A stretch of DNA of 64,000 nt. Source: Parashewanella spongiae. GTDB lineage: Bacteria; Pseudomonadota; Gammaproteobacteria; Enterobacterales; Shewanellaceae. Location of the stretch: the NCBI RefSeq assembly GCF_004358345.1, contig NZ_CP037952.1:1302001-1366000 (forward strand), given 5' to 3'. Of the stretch, positions 33,080-40,862 are shown in pieces. The position numbers and the translations under genes were made by a program. Position 1 is the stretch's first letter. Each line of letters begins with the position of its first letter. The notes under the pieces are model-generated. The model ran no database searches and had not been told where the DNA came from. It was given only the letters and a program-made list of their open reading frames with translations.

Positions 33080-34318
33080 GTGCAAGAAAAGAAGCTGAGC
33101 AGTAATAGGCTTTATATAAAAAAATTTGGTGGAACCTCAGTATGCTCTGTTGAGCGTATTGAGGTCATTGCGGATAAAATAGCGGCTTCTCATCATAAAG
33201 GTGATAAGCAAGTTATTGTGTTGTCAGCAATGGCTGGCGAAACAAATAGATTGTTTTCGCTTGGCCAACAAATTGATTCAAATGCCTGCAACCGAGAACT
33301 TGATGTATTAGTGAGCACAGGTGAGCAAGTTAATATAGCTTTAATGGCAATGGCTTTAATTAAACGTGGTATAAAAGCACGTTCAATGACAGGCGTACAG
33401 GCTAATATACGTACCTGCTCTCAGTTTGGTTCTGCTCAAATAGAGTCAGTGGATGCGACTAATATCCAAAGTTTACTTAACGAAAATATCATACCTATAG
33501 TTGCGGGATTTCAAGGGCAAGATTCTGATGGAAATATAACCACTTTGGGGCGTGGAGGATCTGACACGTCTGCGGTAGCAATAGCGGCAGCTCTACAAGC
33601 TCAGGAATGTATGATTTATACCGATGTGGATGGTATCTATCATATAGATCCTAAAATTGTATCCGAAGCGATTAAGTTTAAGTCTGTAAGTTTTTCGGTA
33701 ATGCATGAAATGGCTAAATTAGGAGCAAAAGTGCTTCATCCTGATTCTGTCTATTATGCTCAAAAGTATAAAGTACCAATTCGTGTTTTATCGTCTCTAT
33801 CAGATAAGAGCGAAGGAACGTTAATTGATACAAATAATACAACAAGTACGAAATCCGAAATAATCAGTATTGTTGCTCAAGAACGAATTGCAATTCTTGA
33901 TGGCAGTATTGAAAATAATATTAATAATTTATGCAATGAAACTGCGCTTAACAAGGTCTGCTTAAGTGACGGTTTGATTTGGGAAAATCCGATTAAAGGA
34001 AATAATTGTGGGCAATACTATGCTGCTCCACAAGTTTATCTGGAACCAAGTTTACATAAAATTGATTCAAACAGCTTATGCTATAATTTAGAGCACTTCG
34101 TTTCAGAATCTGAGCTGGTTTGTATTTCATTAATTGCAGAACCTGAACAGAAAGTAGCTGAAAACCTTACACGTGTGTTAGATATCTTGGGAAAGCAAGA
34201 TATTCATGTTAAGTTAACCGCGACATCTGAAAAAGGGTTATCTATCATTGTTGATGATGAAATGTTATATCAAACCGTGCGAACATTACATTGTGAGTTC
34301 GGATTCGATAAACTGTAA
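33080..34318 (+). CDS. lysC: Aspartate kinase
   Basis: Aspartokinase makes aspartyl phosphate, the first step to lysine, threonine, methionine and diaminopimelate. GTG at 33080 is chosen because AGGGG lies just upstream; an ATG at 33047 would sit inside alaS. The roughly 412-residue protein has YIKKFGGTSV, ELDVLVSTGEQVN, TTLGRGGSDTSAVA and IYTDVDGIYHIDP, and C-terminal ACT regulatory repeats. It is a monofunctional enzyme, 8 bases after alaS. The alaS-lysC-csrA order is conserved in Shewanella and relatives. No lysine riboswitch fits in the 8-base gap. Confidence 0.93.
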   Translation: MQEKKLSSNRLYIKKFGGTSVCSVERIEVIADKIAASHHKGDKQVIVLSAMAGETNRLFSLGQQIDSNACNRELDVLVSTGEQVNIALMAMALIKRGIKARSMTGVQANIRTCSQFGSAQIESVDATNIQSLLNENIIPIVAGFQGQDSDGNITTLGRGGSDTSAVAIAAALQAQECMIYTDVDGIYHIDPKIVSEAIKFKSVSFSVMHEMAKLGAKVLHPDSVYYAQKYKVPIRVLSSLSDKSEGTLIDTNNTTSTKSEIISIVAQERIAILDGSIENNINNLCNETALNKVCLSDGLIWENPIKGNNCGQYYAAPQVYLEPSLHKIDSNSLCYNLEHFVSESELVCISLIAEPEQKVAENLTRVLDILGKQDIHVKLTATSEKGLSIIVDDEMLYQTVRTLHCEFGFDKL

Positions 34319-34435
34319 TTCAATTGCTTTAACAAGCATTAATTACTATTAATTTATACTAAGCTGACCTTATAATACGCGGATATCGGAATAGTGTCGG
34401 ATGTACGCTGAAATGGAAATAATAGGAGCGATCGA

Positions 34436-34618
34436 ATGCTGATTTTGACTCGTCGAGTTGGTGAAACACTGATGATTGGTGATGAAGTCACTGTTACAGT
34501 GCTAGGAGTAAAAGGTAATCAAGTTCGTATTGGTGTTAATGCACCAAAGGAAGTTTCAGTACACCGCGAAGAAATATATCAACGCATTCAATCTGAAAAA
34601 GAAAATTCGTCAGAATAA
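34436..34618 (+). CDS. csrA: Carbon storage regulator CsrA
   Basis: CsrA is a dimeric RNA-binding protein that blocks or protects mRNAs at GGA sites. The 60-residue protein has [22 protein letters not shown] and the RNA-contacting [27 protein letters not shown] precedes the ATG and contains a GGA, so autoregulation is possible. A TATAAT-like -10 is present near 34371-34376. BarA, the sensor at the top of the Csr cascade, is encoded at 8448-11225. Confidence 0.98.
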   Translation: MLILTRRVGETLMIGDEVTVTVLGVKGNQVRIGVNAPKEVSVHREEIYQRIQSEKENSSE

Positions 34619-34658
34619 TTGTACGATTACTTGTAGTGAATTTGTATTCTTACATACA

Positions 34659-34688
34659 GAAAAAGTCAGTTTGTTAACTGGCTTTTTC
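34659..34688 (+). terminator. Rho-independent terminator after csrA
   Basis: GAAAAAGTCAGT pairs with ACTGGCTTTTTC (one G-U pair) around TTGTTA, and the T-run lies inside the 3' arm and beyond. It divides csrA from the tRNA cluster. Confidence 0.8.
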
Positions 34689-34791
34689 TTTATATTGAGT
34701 ATGGAAGTGTGTTTTTAGACTTGTGTTCAGTGTGATTCACGTTCAAAGTGCTCAAAAACAGCTCAGTCGAGGAGTGAACCTTAAAAAGGGT

Positions 34792-34819
34792 TTGACTTAT
34801 TTTGGGCAAACAGTAATAT
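34792..34819 (+). promoter_or_regulatory. Promoter of the tRNA cluster
   Basis: TTGACT (34792-34797) and TAATAT (34814-34819) are 16 bases apart, followed by the GC-rich discriminator GTGCGCC. Such discriminators are typical of stable-RNA promoters under stringent (ppGpp) control. The first tRNA begins 17 bases after the -10. Confidence 0.7.
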
Positions 34820-34835
34820 GTGCGCCAACAAGAAC

Positions 34836-34927
34836 GGAGAGGTGGCCGAGTGGCCGAAGGCGCTCCCCTGCTAAGGGAGTATGGGCTTTAACTCCCATCG
34901 AGGGTTCGAATCCCTCCTTCTCCGCCA
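34836..34927 (+). tRNA. tRNA-Ser (GCU), copy 1
   Basis: This 92-nt class II tRNA has acceptor arm GGAGAGG/CTTCTCC, anticodon GCT in CCCTGCTAAGGG, a long variable arm and T-loop GGTTCGAATCC, with CCA encoded. It is identical to copy 2 at 35358. Confidence 0.97.
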
Positions 34928-34952
34928 TTTCTTGTTAATAGTAGATATTGAT

Positions 34953-35029
34953 GCGCGTGTAGCTCAGCTGGATAGAGTACCTGGCTACGAACCAGGCGGT
35001 CAGAGGTTCGAATCCTCTCACGCGTACCA
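34953..35029 (+). tRNA. tRNA-Arg (ACG), copy 1
   Basis: This 77-nt tRNA has acceptor GCGCGTG/CACGCGT, anticodon ACG in GGCTACGAACC, T-loop GGTTCGAATCC and CCA encoded. The ACG wobble base is normally changed to inosine by TadA. It is the first of four identical copies, as in E. coli serV-argVYZQ. Confidence 0.97.
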
Positions 35030-35053
35030 TCATAAAAAAGAAAAAGTAAAAAT

Positions 35054-35130
35054 GCGCGTGTAGCTCAGCTGGATAGAGTACCTGGCTACGAACCAGGCGG
35101 TCAGAGGTTCGAATCCTCTCACGCGTACCA
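35054..35130 (+). tRNA. tRNA-Arg (ACG), copy 2
   Basis: It is identical to copy 1. The 24-base spacer from copy 1 (CATAAAAAAGAAAAAGTAAA core) closely matches the spacer between copies 3 and 4, which suggests duplication of tRNA-plus-spacer units. Confidence 0.97.
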
Positions 35131-35173
35131 TTTTCTTTTTTAGTTTATAGCTGCTGATGTAATTTTGTTGTAT

Positions 35174-35250
35174 GCGCGTGTAGCTCAGCTGGATAGAGTA
35201 CCTGGCTACGAACCAGGCGGTCAGAGGTTCGAATCCTCTCACGCGTACCA
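35174..35250 (+). tRNA. tRNA-Arg (ACG), copy 3
   Basis: It is identical to copies 1, 2 and 4. It is separated from copy 2 by a different 43-base spacer. Confidence 0.97.
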
Positions 35251-35275
35251 TCATCAAAAAGAAAAAAGTAAAAAT

Positions 35276-35352
35276 GCGCGTGTAGCTCAGCTGGATAGAG
35301 TACCTGGCTACGAACCAGGCGGTCAGAGGTTCGAATCCTCTCACGCGTACCA
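35276..35352 (+). tRNA. tRNA-Arg (ACG), copy 4
   Basis: It is identical to the other three copies. Only five bases (GACCC) separate it from the following tRNA-Ser, so the two must be processed from one transcript. Confidence 0.97.
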
Positions 35353-35357
35353 GACCC

Positions 35358-35449
35358 GGAGAGGTGGCCGAGTGGCCGAAGGCGCTCCCCTGCTAAGGGA
35401 GTATGGGCTTTAACTCCCATCGAGGGTTCGAATCCCTCCTTCTCCGCCA
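35358..35449 (+). tRNA. tRNA-Ser (GCU), copy 2
   Basis: It is identical over all 92 bases to copy 1. The E. coli cluster lacks this distal serine tRNA, so the cluster here is capped by Ser at both ends. No clear terminator follows; AT-rich sequence with an AAATCGAAAT/ATTTCGATTT inverted repeat (about 35479-35504) may act as one. Confidence 0.97.
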
Positions 35450-35532
35450 TTATTTGTTATCGAATTTTCTTCAAAAAAAATCGAAATATTTCTATTTCGA
35501 TTTAAAATCTAAAAAACTATTAAATTTAACTT

Positions 35533-36276
35533 CTAATTGATACTTTTTTTCATAGCTTCATAATGGTCTTTTCTGCTCTGCTCAAGTTGTTCTTCAACAT
35601 GCTTTCTTGATTCTTCACTTACAGTTTCGTCGTGAGTTAGCGAGCTGTTTGGGTCAAAGAGGGCTTTGCCTTCATCATCAGAAGTTCTAGTTTGCTCTTC
35701 ATCAGGTAAAATAGATGGAGTGTGAGCTTCTGTAAGTACTTCAGCTTTTTCGTCGCGTAAACTTTTAGAGTCAGCTTCGTGCTTTCTCGTTAGATCGTAA
35801 CTAACTAAATTATCAAAGCCATCGGCTATACCTTGTGATGAGATTGCTCCGTCCGCTTCATCTTTGGATGTTGTGACTTTACGTAAATCGATTACTGTTG
35901 CTTCAGATTGCCCAGAGCGTTTTACTTGGCCTACAAGCATAATAGTTGGATTACTGTTGGAATGATCAGCGTACTGCTCTGCTCTGATGCTTAACGGCTC
36001 TCCACTTCTTTCATGTTCTGGGTACATCAGGCCATTAAAAGCTTTCAAACTTATAAGCATTTGAACTAAGTTTGTTGCGTCCATCATTCCTGAAACATGT
36101 CTCTTAGCAACTTCTTGTTTATCACTTGGAACCACTTCCAGATCAGTGATTAAGCTAATGATCAAATCTTGTGATGTAAGAGTGCTTTTGCTTGTCGTGT
36201 TATCCGTTGAACTTACGGGATCTAAGCATGAAGGGAATGTATTTGGTAACTGACCTGAAATTGGGCTTGTAGACAT
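35533..36276 (-). CDS. Hypothetical Ser/Thr/Glu-rich protein, 247 residues
   Basis: I do not recognise this protein. The first 35 residues are rich in Ser, Thr, Pro and Asn with no hydrophobic signal (TSPISGQLPNTFPSCLDPVS), the kind of leader seen in type III secreted proteins. The middle (about 40-120) may be folded and contains NPTIMLVGQVKRSGQSEATVI. The last 100 residues are charged and end in a helix, EEQLEQSRKDHYEAMKKSI. AAGAGGTAG gives a good ribosome site. It stands alone just beyond a tRNA cluster, a common place for acquired genes. Secretion is only a guess. Confidence 0.6.
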   Translation of the reverse strand: MSTSPISGQLPNTFPSCLDPVSSTDNTTSKSTLTSQDLIISLITDLEVVPSDKQEVAKRHVSGMMDATNLVQMLISLKAFNGLMYPEHERSGEPLSIRAEQYADHSNSNPTIMLVGQVKRSGQSEATVIDLRKVTTSKDEADGAISSQGIADGFDNLVSYDLTRKHEADSKSLRDEKAEVLTEAHTPSILPDEEQTRTSDDEGKALFDPNSSLTHDETVSEESRKHVEEQLEQSRKDHYEAMKKSIN

Positions 36277-36550
36277 GCTATCTACCTCTTAAATGTATAG
36301 TTAATGTGCGATTTTTATCTGTATTGGCAGTGTAGTATTCTGCGACTAATCAGTTTAAACAGTGTATTTAATGAACTAATTATAGTATTGAGATTAGGTA
36401 ATATCAGCTTAAAGTTTGTTAACCTTTTAAACTGTTGTTCTCTGAGGTTTTTTATGCGAGTTTGGTAGTTTTAGGCTTGGAGAAATATTTGAGTAGGACA
36501 ATGAATCATTGACCCACTCAAATTGAGTTATATTAGGACGCGCTAGATAA

Positions 36551-37831
36551 CTATGCGCAGTTATCTGTTGGATTCACTTTGTCATCGTTTGCTGGAATAA
36601 CGGCAGTATTGTTTGAATAGAATTTATCGCTGTCTAATTGACCTTCAGATTGACCAACCACCACAGCAGTCATCATATCCCCAGTAACATTAGTCGCTGT
36701 TCTTATCATATCAATGACACGATCAATGGCTGCAATAAATGCAATACCTTCTAGAGGTAAACCAATCACTCCAAGAGTTACAGTTAGCATTACCATTGCG
36801 CTTCCAGGGACTCCAGCTGTACCAATAGAAGCGACAGTTGCTGTTACAGCAATTAACATGTAGTCCGTTGCATCAAGAGGAATACCATAAATTTGTGCAA
36901 TAAATATGGCTGCAATGGCAGGATAAATACCACCACAACCATCCATATTCATAGTTGCACCCAGTGGTAACACAAATGAACGATAACCTTTCGATACTCC
37001 CATAGACTCTACACTACGGGTACTGGCTGGTAATGTCCCAAAGCTTGATGCTGTTGTGAAAGCGACTAATTGCGCAGGCAAAGCTTTGCGGAAAAACTGA
37101 ATAGGACTCAATTTTGCAACGAATTTTACCATTCCGCCGTAAACCAGAATTATGTGTATTAATGCAGCAAGATAAATCACACCAATAAACTTAGCTAAGG
37201 GGAGCATAGTACTTAACCCATATTTACCAACAACCCAGGCCATTAAACCGAATACACCTATTGGAGTGAGCTTCAGCACTAAACTAGTGAGTGAATACAT
37301 AACCTCGGCACCTGAATCAAAAGCGGCTCTAAGTGCATGGGCTTTTTCACCGACTTTATTAATGGATATACCAACTAGCGCCGCAAAAACAATAATTTGA
37401 AGTACGTTTCCATCAGCGAGTGATGCAAAAGGGTTAACGGGTACCATGTTTAATAGTACTTGAGCAAAACCAGGGATATCTCTTTCTCTGACTTCACCAG
37501 CTATAAGCTGCAGTGAACCGCCCATATCAATGAGACTTCCAAGCGCTAAACCAAGCAAAGAAGCAATGGTGCCAGTTACCATAAACATACCTAAGGTTTT
37601 GAACGTAAGCCTTTTTAGGTTACCCTCAGCTCCGTAAGACGTAATACTGGTTACAATGGCGCAAAAAATGAGTGGCGCAACCAGCATTTTTATCGCACTG
37701 ATGAATAAGTCACCTAGGGGTTTAAGTACGGTGGCTTGCTCGCCAAGTACAACACCTAATAAAGCCCCTGAAATAAATCCGGCAAGCACTTTTTGCCAAA
37801 AGGGGATGCGTTGAAATGTGGTTATTAACAT
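36551..37831 (-). CDS. Dicarboxylate/amino acid:cation symporter (DAACS family)
   Basis: This 426-residue inner-membrane protein of the glutamate-transporter fold has about eight membrane segments. The re-entrant loop FTTASSFGTLPASTR (Ser-rich HP1), the signature LPLGATMNMDGCGGIYPAIAA (NMDG motif) and AIDRVIDMIRTATNVTGD (substrate-binding Asp/Arg region) are all clear. It imports glutamate, aspartate or C4-dicarboxylates with Na+ or H+; which one cannot be told. It is a single gene with its own leader (37832-37900). Confidence 0.93.
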   Translation of the reverse strand: MLITTFQRIPFWQKVLAGFISGALLGVVLGEQATVLKPLGDLFISAIKMLVAPLIFCAIVTSITSYGAEGNLKRLTFKTLGMFMVTGTIASLLGLALGSLIDMGGSLQLIAGEVRERDIPGFAQVLLNMVPVNPFASLADGNVLQIIVFAALVGISINKVGEKAHALRAAFDSGAEVMYSLTSLVLKLTPIGVFGLMAWVVGKYGLSTMLPLAKFIGVIYLAALIHIILVYGGMVKFVAKLSPIQFFRKALPAQLVAFTTASSFGTLPASTRSVESMGVSKGYRSFVLPLGATMNMDGCGGIYPAIAAIFIAQIYGIPLDATDYMLIAVTATVASIGTAGVPGSAMVMLTVTLGVIGLPLEGIAFIAAIDRVIDMIRTATNVTGDMMTAVVVGQSEGQLDSDKFYSNNTAVIPANDDKVNPTDNCA

Positions 37832-38041
37832 GATATTTCCAATTTAAAATTAGTGTGAAACATTTAACTTGTTGATTTTTAGTTGTTTACTTGTGTAACT
37901 GAGTTGTTTTTATAACACAGAGATAAAATATTTTTTACTATTCTATAGATAGAATAGGTAAATAAAAAATTTCATTTTCTTATAACTTATTATAATTCAC
38001 TTTTATTTTTTTATGCCTGTTGGTTATTTGAGGTGTGATTT

Positions 38042-38458
38042 GTGCTTTGGTTAATGTTCAGCGGTGCTTTTGTGGCTGCAACGATTTTCCCTGGAGGTTC
38101 TGAATTGCTATTAACGGGTTTCTTATCCAGTGATCCTGAACGATGGAAAACCTTGGTAATTGTAGCAAGTATTGGGAATACTCTTGGGGCGTTAACGAAT
38201 TATGCCCTTGGTCTATTAGGGCAAAAAGCGTTTTCATCAGATGAACTTGAAAAAAAGAGTGCTCGATTTGCAGTGAACCTTGTGCATAAGTATGGGTATT
38301 GGGCTTTACTTTTATCGTGGCTGCCATTAATTGGAGATGTACTCTGTGTGTTTGCCGGATGGGTAAAATGTCCTTTTTTGCCGTCACTGCTTATGATCAC
38401 AATTGGCAAGACACTGCGATATCTATTTATTGCTAGTATTGCGTTGTTGTGGTTTTGA
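38042..38458 (+). CDS. YqaA/DedA-like membrane protein
   Basis: The start is GTG at 38042 with TTGAGGTGTG upstream. The 138-residue protein has four to five hydrophobic segments and the DedA/SNARE-associated features of YqaA proteins: FPGGSELLLTGFL, IGNTLGALTNYALG and a WLPLIGDVLCVFAGW block. YqaA-type proteins are small inner-membrane proteins of unclear role; larger DedA proteins are linked to lipid-carrier recycling. The downstream stretch 38459-38588 holds no gene. Confidence 0.82.
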   Translation: MLWLMFSGAFVAATIFPGGSELLLTGFLSSDPERWKTLVIVASIGNTLGALTNYALGLLGQKAFSSDELEKKSARFAVNLVHKYGYWALLLSWLPLIGDVLCVFAGWVKCPFLPSLLMITIGKTLRYLFIASIALLWF

Positions 38459-38588
38459 GTTAATAACAAAATCACTGTATTTCAGGATATCGAGTATTCA
38501 AACAGGTATTCTAGCTGAACCAGTATTCTATCGAAATCTGGCACTCAATAATTTGAGAGATAACAAACGAAATACTTAGCTTCTTTAA

Positions 38589-38821
38589 CTTAAAAACATC
38601 AGTTGAACGCTGAGTATATGAGTAACTGTTTGAGCAATAAGATGACTTTATCATCATGGCTTTCACCCAATGAGTGAAGTGCTCTACGCTCACAAGCTTG
38701 CTAAAATTACTGCTATCTGCGTTATAACTTTTGCAAGTAGAATAACTACTTGCTGCAAGCTACGCCTTACTATCAGTCATTTTTCCTACGCTTGAGAACG
38801 CAGTCAACTGATGTTTATAGC
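38589..38821. mobile_element. MITE family 1, copy B, duplication TTTAA
   Basis: This 233-bp element is in reverse orientation relative to copy A. TTTAA stands at 38584-38588 and 38822-38826. The ends are slightly worn (CTTAAAAACATCAG and GCTATAAACATCAG). The interior is close to copies A, C and D. An outward frame reads through its left end (GTG near 38691), as in copy D. Confidence 0.88.
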
Positions 38822-38955
38822 TTTAAAAGTCATAAATGATGAATACAACCAGTTTTTAAGGGACAAATTAGAGTTAAATCAACAGGTGATGTTTAGTACT
38901 GAGAATGAGAAAAGTTGAAAGGGGTAAAGTTGTGAGTTTATCTAATTGAAATACA

Positions 38956-40664
38956 GGAACCCATCAGATACGGGTAACAAATAAATGAGAAAATCTGAGG
39001 AGAAAAACGTTATTTATTGAGATAATAAGCCGACTAAAACTATTCTCAAAATAAAATGCCGATACTCGACCGAATACCGCTTAACTCCTCAGACAAATTC
39101 GATCTTCTCTTAAAAACTATCGCTTGCCAAGTGCATGGTGCAGTTTCTTCTCTTTCTGATGAATTTAATGTTTCTCGTAAAGCCGTTTACTCCGCTAAAT
39201 ATGCGGCTCAATCGGCACTAAAGTGCCTTGTTACTACCAACGACGAATCTGATGTCATTACATCTGTAAATGTTGACGTACCACATCTTCGCCGTTCTAT
39301 TGTGGCTTTATCAATCACAGCACCTAACTCTATTCGAGCAATTGAAGAACAAATCCCACTCATTTATCCAGGCTGTAAAGTCAGTTACGGTTACATTCAA
39401 GGCGTTATCGTTGAAGCTCAAGAGCAGGCTAAGTTATTTAACGAAAAAGTGTCGCTATCAGCCATAAAGAGTGTGGCCATCGATGAGATGTTCAGCCAAG
39501 GTGACCCCGTACTTGCTGGGATAGATCTCGAAAGTGGTTATTTATTTTCACTCTCTCACGAACAAAAGCGTGACGGTGAAACTTGGGCACGAGTTTTAGG
39601 TGAAGCTAAATCACAAGGATTATCACCTCAGCACGTCGTTAAAGATGGAGCAAAAGGAATAGCGAAAGGCGTTAGCATGAGCTTTGAACATGCAGAGCAA
39701 CGTGATGATGCTTTCCATGCGTTGTATATCGTAGGTAAGGCGCTGAGAAAGGTTGAACGTCGGGCGTACTACTACATTGATAAAGAGGCTAGTTTGGAAA
39801 AAAGATTGCATAAAGATGTATTCGATACAGAGAAAAAGCAGCAGGCAATGGTTGATTTATTAGGCGTGCAAGCGAAATGTGAGCAAGCGATTGAGCAATA
39901 TGAAAGTGGAACGAAAAGCAGAAATCATCTCCACCAAGCTTTGACCAGTATTTCCATGAAAACGGGTAGCCTCATGACGAAAAAACAGGCTGAAGCCTTG
40001 CTAACGAAGGCTGTTGATGGCTTAAAAAATACTGAGCATAAAGATGGCATCACCGCTGCTAGATACATAAAAAATCGTTTGAAAGGACTGACATTAGCAA
40101 CTCAAGCACTTCACGAAAAGTTACTGAAACTTGGCGAACTTTATCCTCAAGAATGCGTTGAAGTGGCTTGTCGCTTCTCTGAACGAAAGCGCCAATTACG
40201 AAAAGCTAAACCTTGGAAAATAGCGCGGTATCAGAAAGAATTAGTTGGCAGTTATCAGTGGTTGCGACTCCGTTTAGGCAAGAGTGCCAGCGAACTTATG
40301 CTGCAAGTGGAAGCGTTGCATCAAACTCGCCACAGAGCATCAAGTGCCATTGAAGGGTTTAATGCCACTCTACGGTCTTACCTTTATGTCCGTAAAGGAG
40401 TCAATCAAGGTTTCCTCGAGTTATTTAAAGCTTGGTACAACCTTCGCTCAAGACGCTGGGGGAAACATAAAGGAACTTCATCGTATCAGAATATCACAGG
40501 GAAAAAAGTTGATGACTGGCTAACAATGCTGAATTTTCCACCTTCGGATTTACACCACTAAGCACTCACAAACTTTGTGTGATTTACGGTAGCGGTTCAA
40601 CTGAGGTTGAGCTGGCGATCTCTCTTTGATTTGTTACCTTTAAGACCTATATTTTGATCAGTCC
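38956..40664 (+). mobile_element. Complete insertion sequence, 9-bp duplication TGAAATACA
   Basis: TGAAATACA is present exactly at both edges (38947-38955 and 40665-40673). The element between is 1709 bp and carries one intact transposase gene. The tips match only at GGA/TCC, but GGTAACAAAT occurs inverted near both ends (38973-38982 and 40629-40638), a likely transposase-binding site. The clean target duplication and intact gene suggest recent and possibly still active movement. Confidence 0.8.
39056..40561 (+). CDS. DDE-type transposase of an unclassified IS, 501 residues
   Basis: The N-terminal region (about 10-60) has a helix-turn-helix look (VHGAVSSLSDEFNVSRKAVYSAKYAA). Candidate catalytic residues are Asp in SVAIDEMFSQGDP, Asp in HVVKDGAKGIAKGV and Glu in SSAIEGFNATLRSYLYVRKG. 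A long coiled, basic insertion (about 230-390) separates the second Asp and the Glu. The C terminus is LFKAWYNLRSRRWGKHKGTSSY. It resembles transposases grouped as not-yet-classified; I cannot name the family with confidence. The frame is intact. Confidence 0.8.
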   Translation: MPILDRIPLNSSDKFDLLLKTIACQVHGAVSSLSDEFNVSRKAVYSAKYAAQSALKCLVTTNDESDVITSVNVDVPHLRRSIVALSITAPNSIRAIEEQIPLIYPGCKVSYGYIQGVIVEAQEQAKLFNEKVSLSAIKSVAIDEMFSQGDPVLAGIDLESGYLFSLSHEQKRDGETWARVLGEAKSQGLSPQHVVKDGAKGIAKGVSMSFEHAEQRDDAFHALYIVGKALRKVERRAYYYIDKEASLEKRLHKDVFDTEKKQQAMVDLLGVQAKCEQAIEQYESGTKSRNHLHQALTSISMKTGSLMTKKQAEALLTKAVDGLKNTEHKDGITAARYIKNRLKGLTLATQALHEKLLKLGELYPQECVEVACRFSERKRQLRKAKPWKIARYQKELVGSYQWLRLRLGKSASELMLQVEALHQTRHRASSAIEGFNATLRSYLYVRKGVNQGFLELFKAWYNLRSRRWGKHKGTSSYQNITGKKVDDWLTMLNFPPSDLHH

Positions 40665-40862
40665 TGAAATACACATACTTTAATATCTTTATACATTAAC
40701 TCGGCTTATCAGTCCTTTTTTCAATGAAAGTGGATGTAGATTTGCCACTTATACTATATAGTTCTATTTTGTCTTTTACAGTGAAATCGAATGTGCATCT
40801 GCTTGGTCTCACAGTATAATATCTGTCTTTGATGACACGTAACTTGAATAGAGAAGTCAATA

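Noticed and set aside
35030-35450. Long minus-strand frames with repeated peptide units over the tRNA cluster
   Set aside because: They are antisense translations of the repeated tRNA-Arg and tRNA-Ser genes. Repetition comes from the tRNAs, not from a repeat protein, and the spacing does not fit a CRISPR array.
37832-38041. Riboswitch upstream of the symporter gene
   Set aside because: The leader is AT-rich with no recognisable conserved riboswitch core such as a glycine or lysine aptamer.
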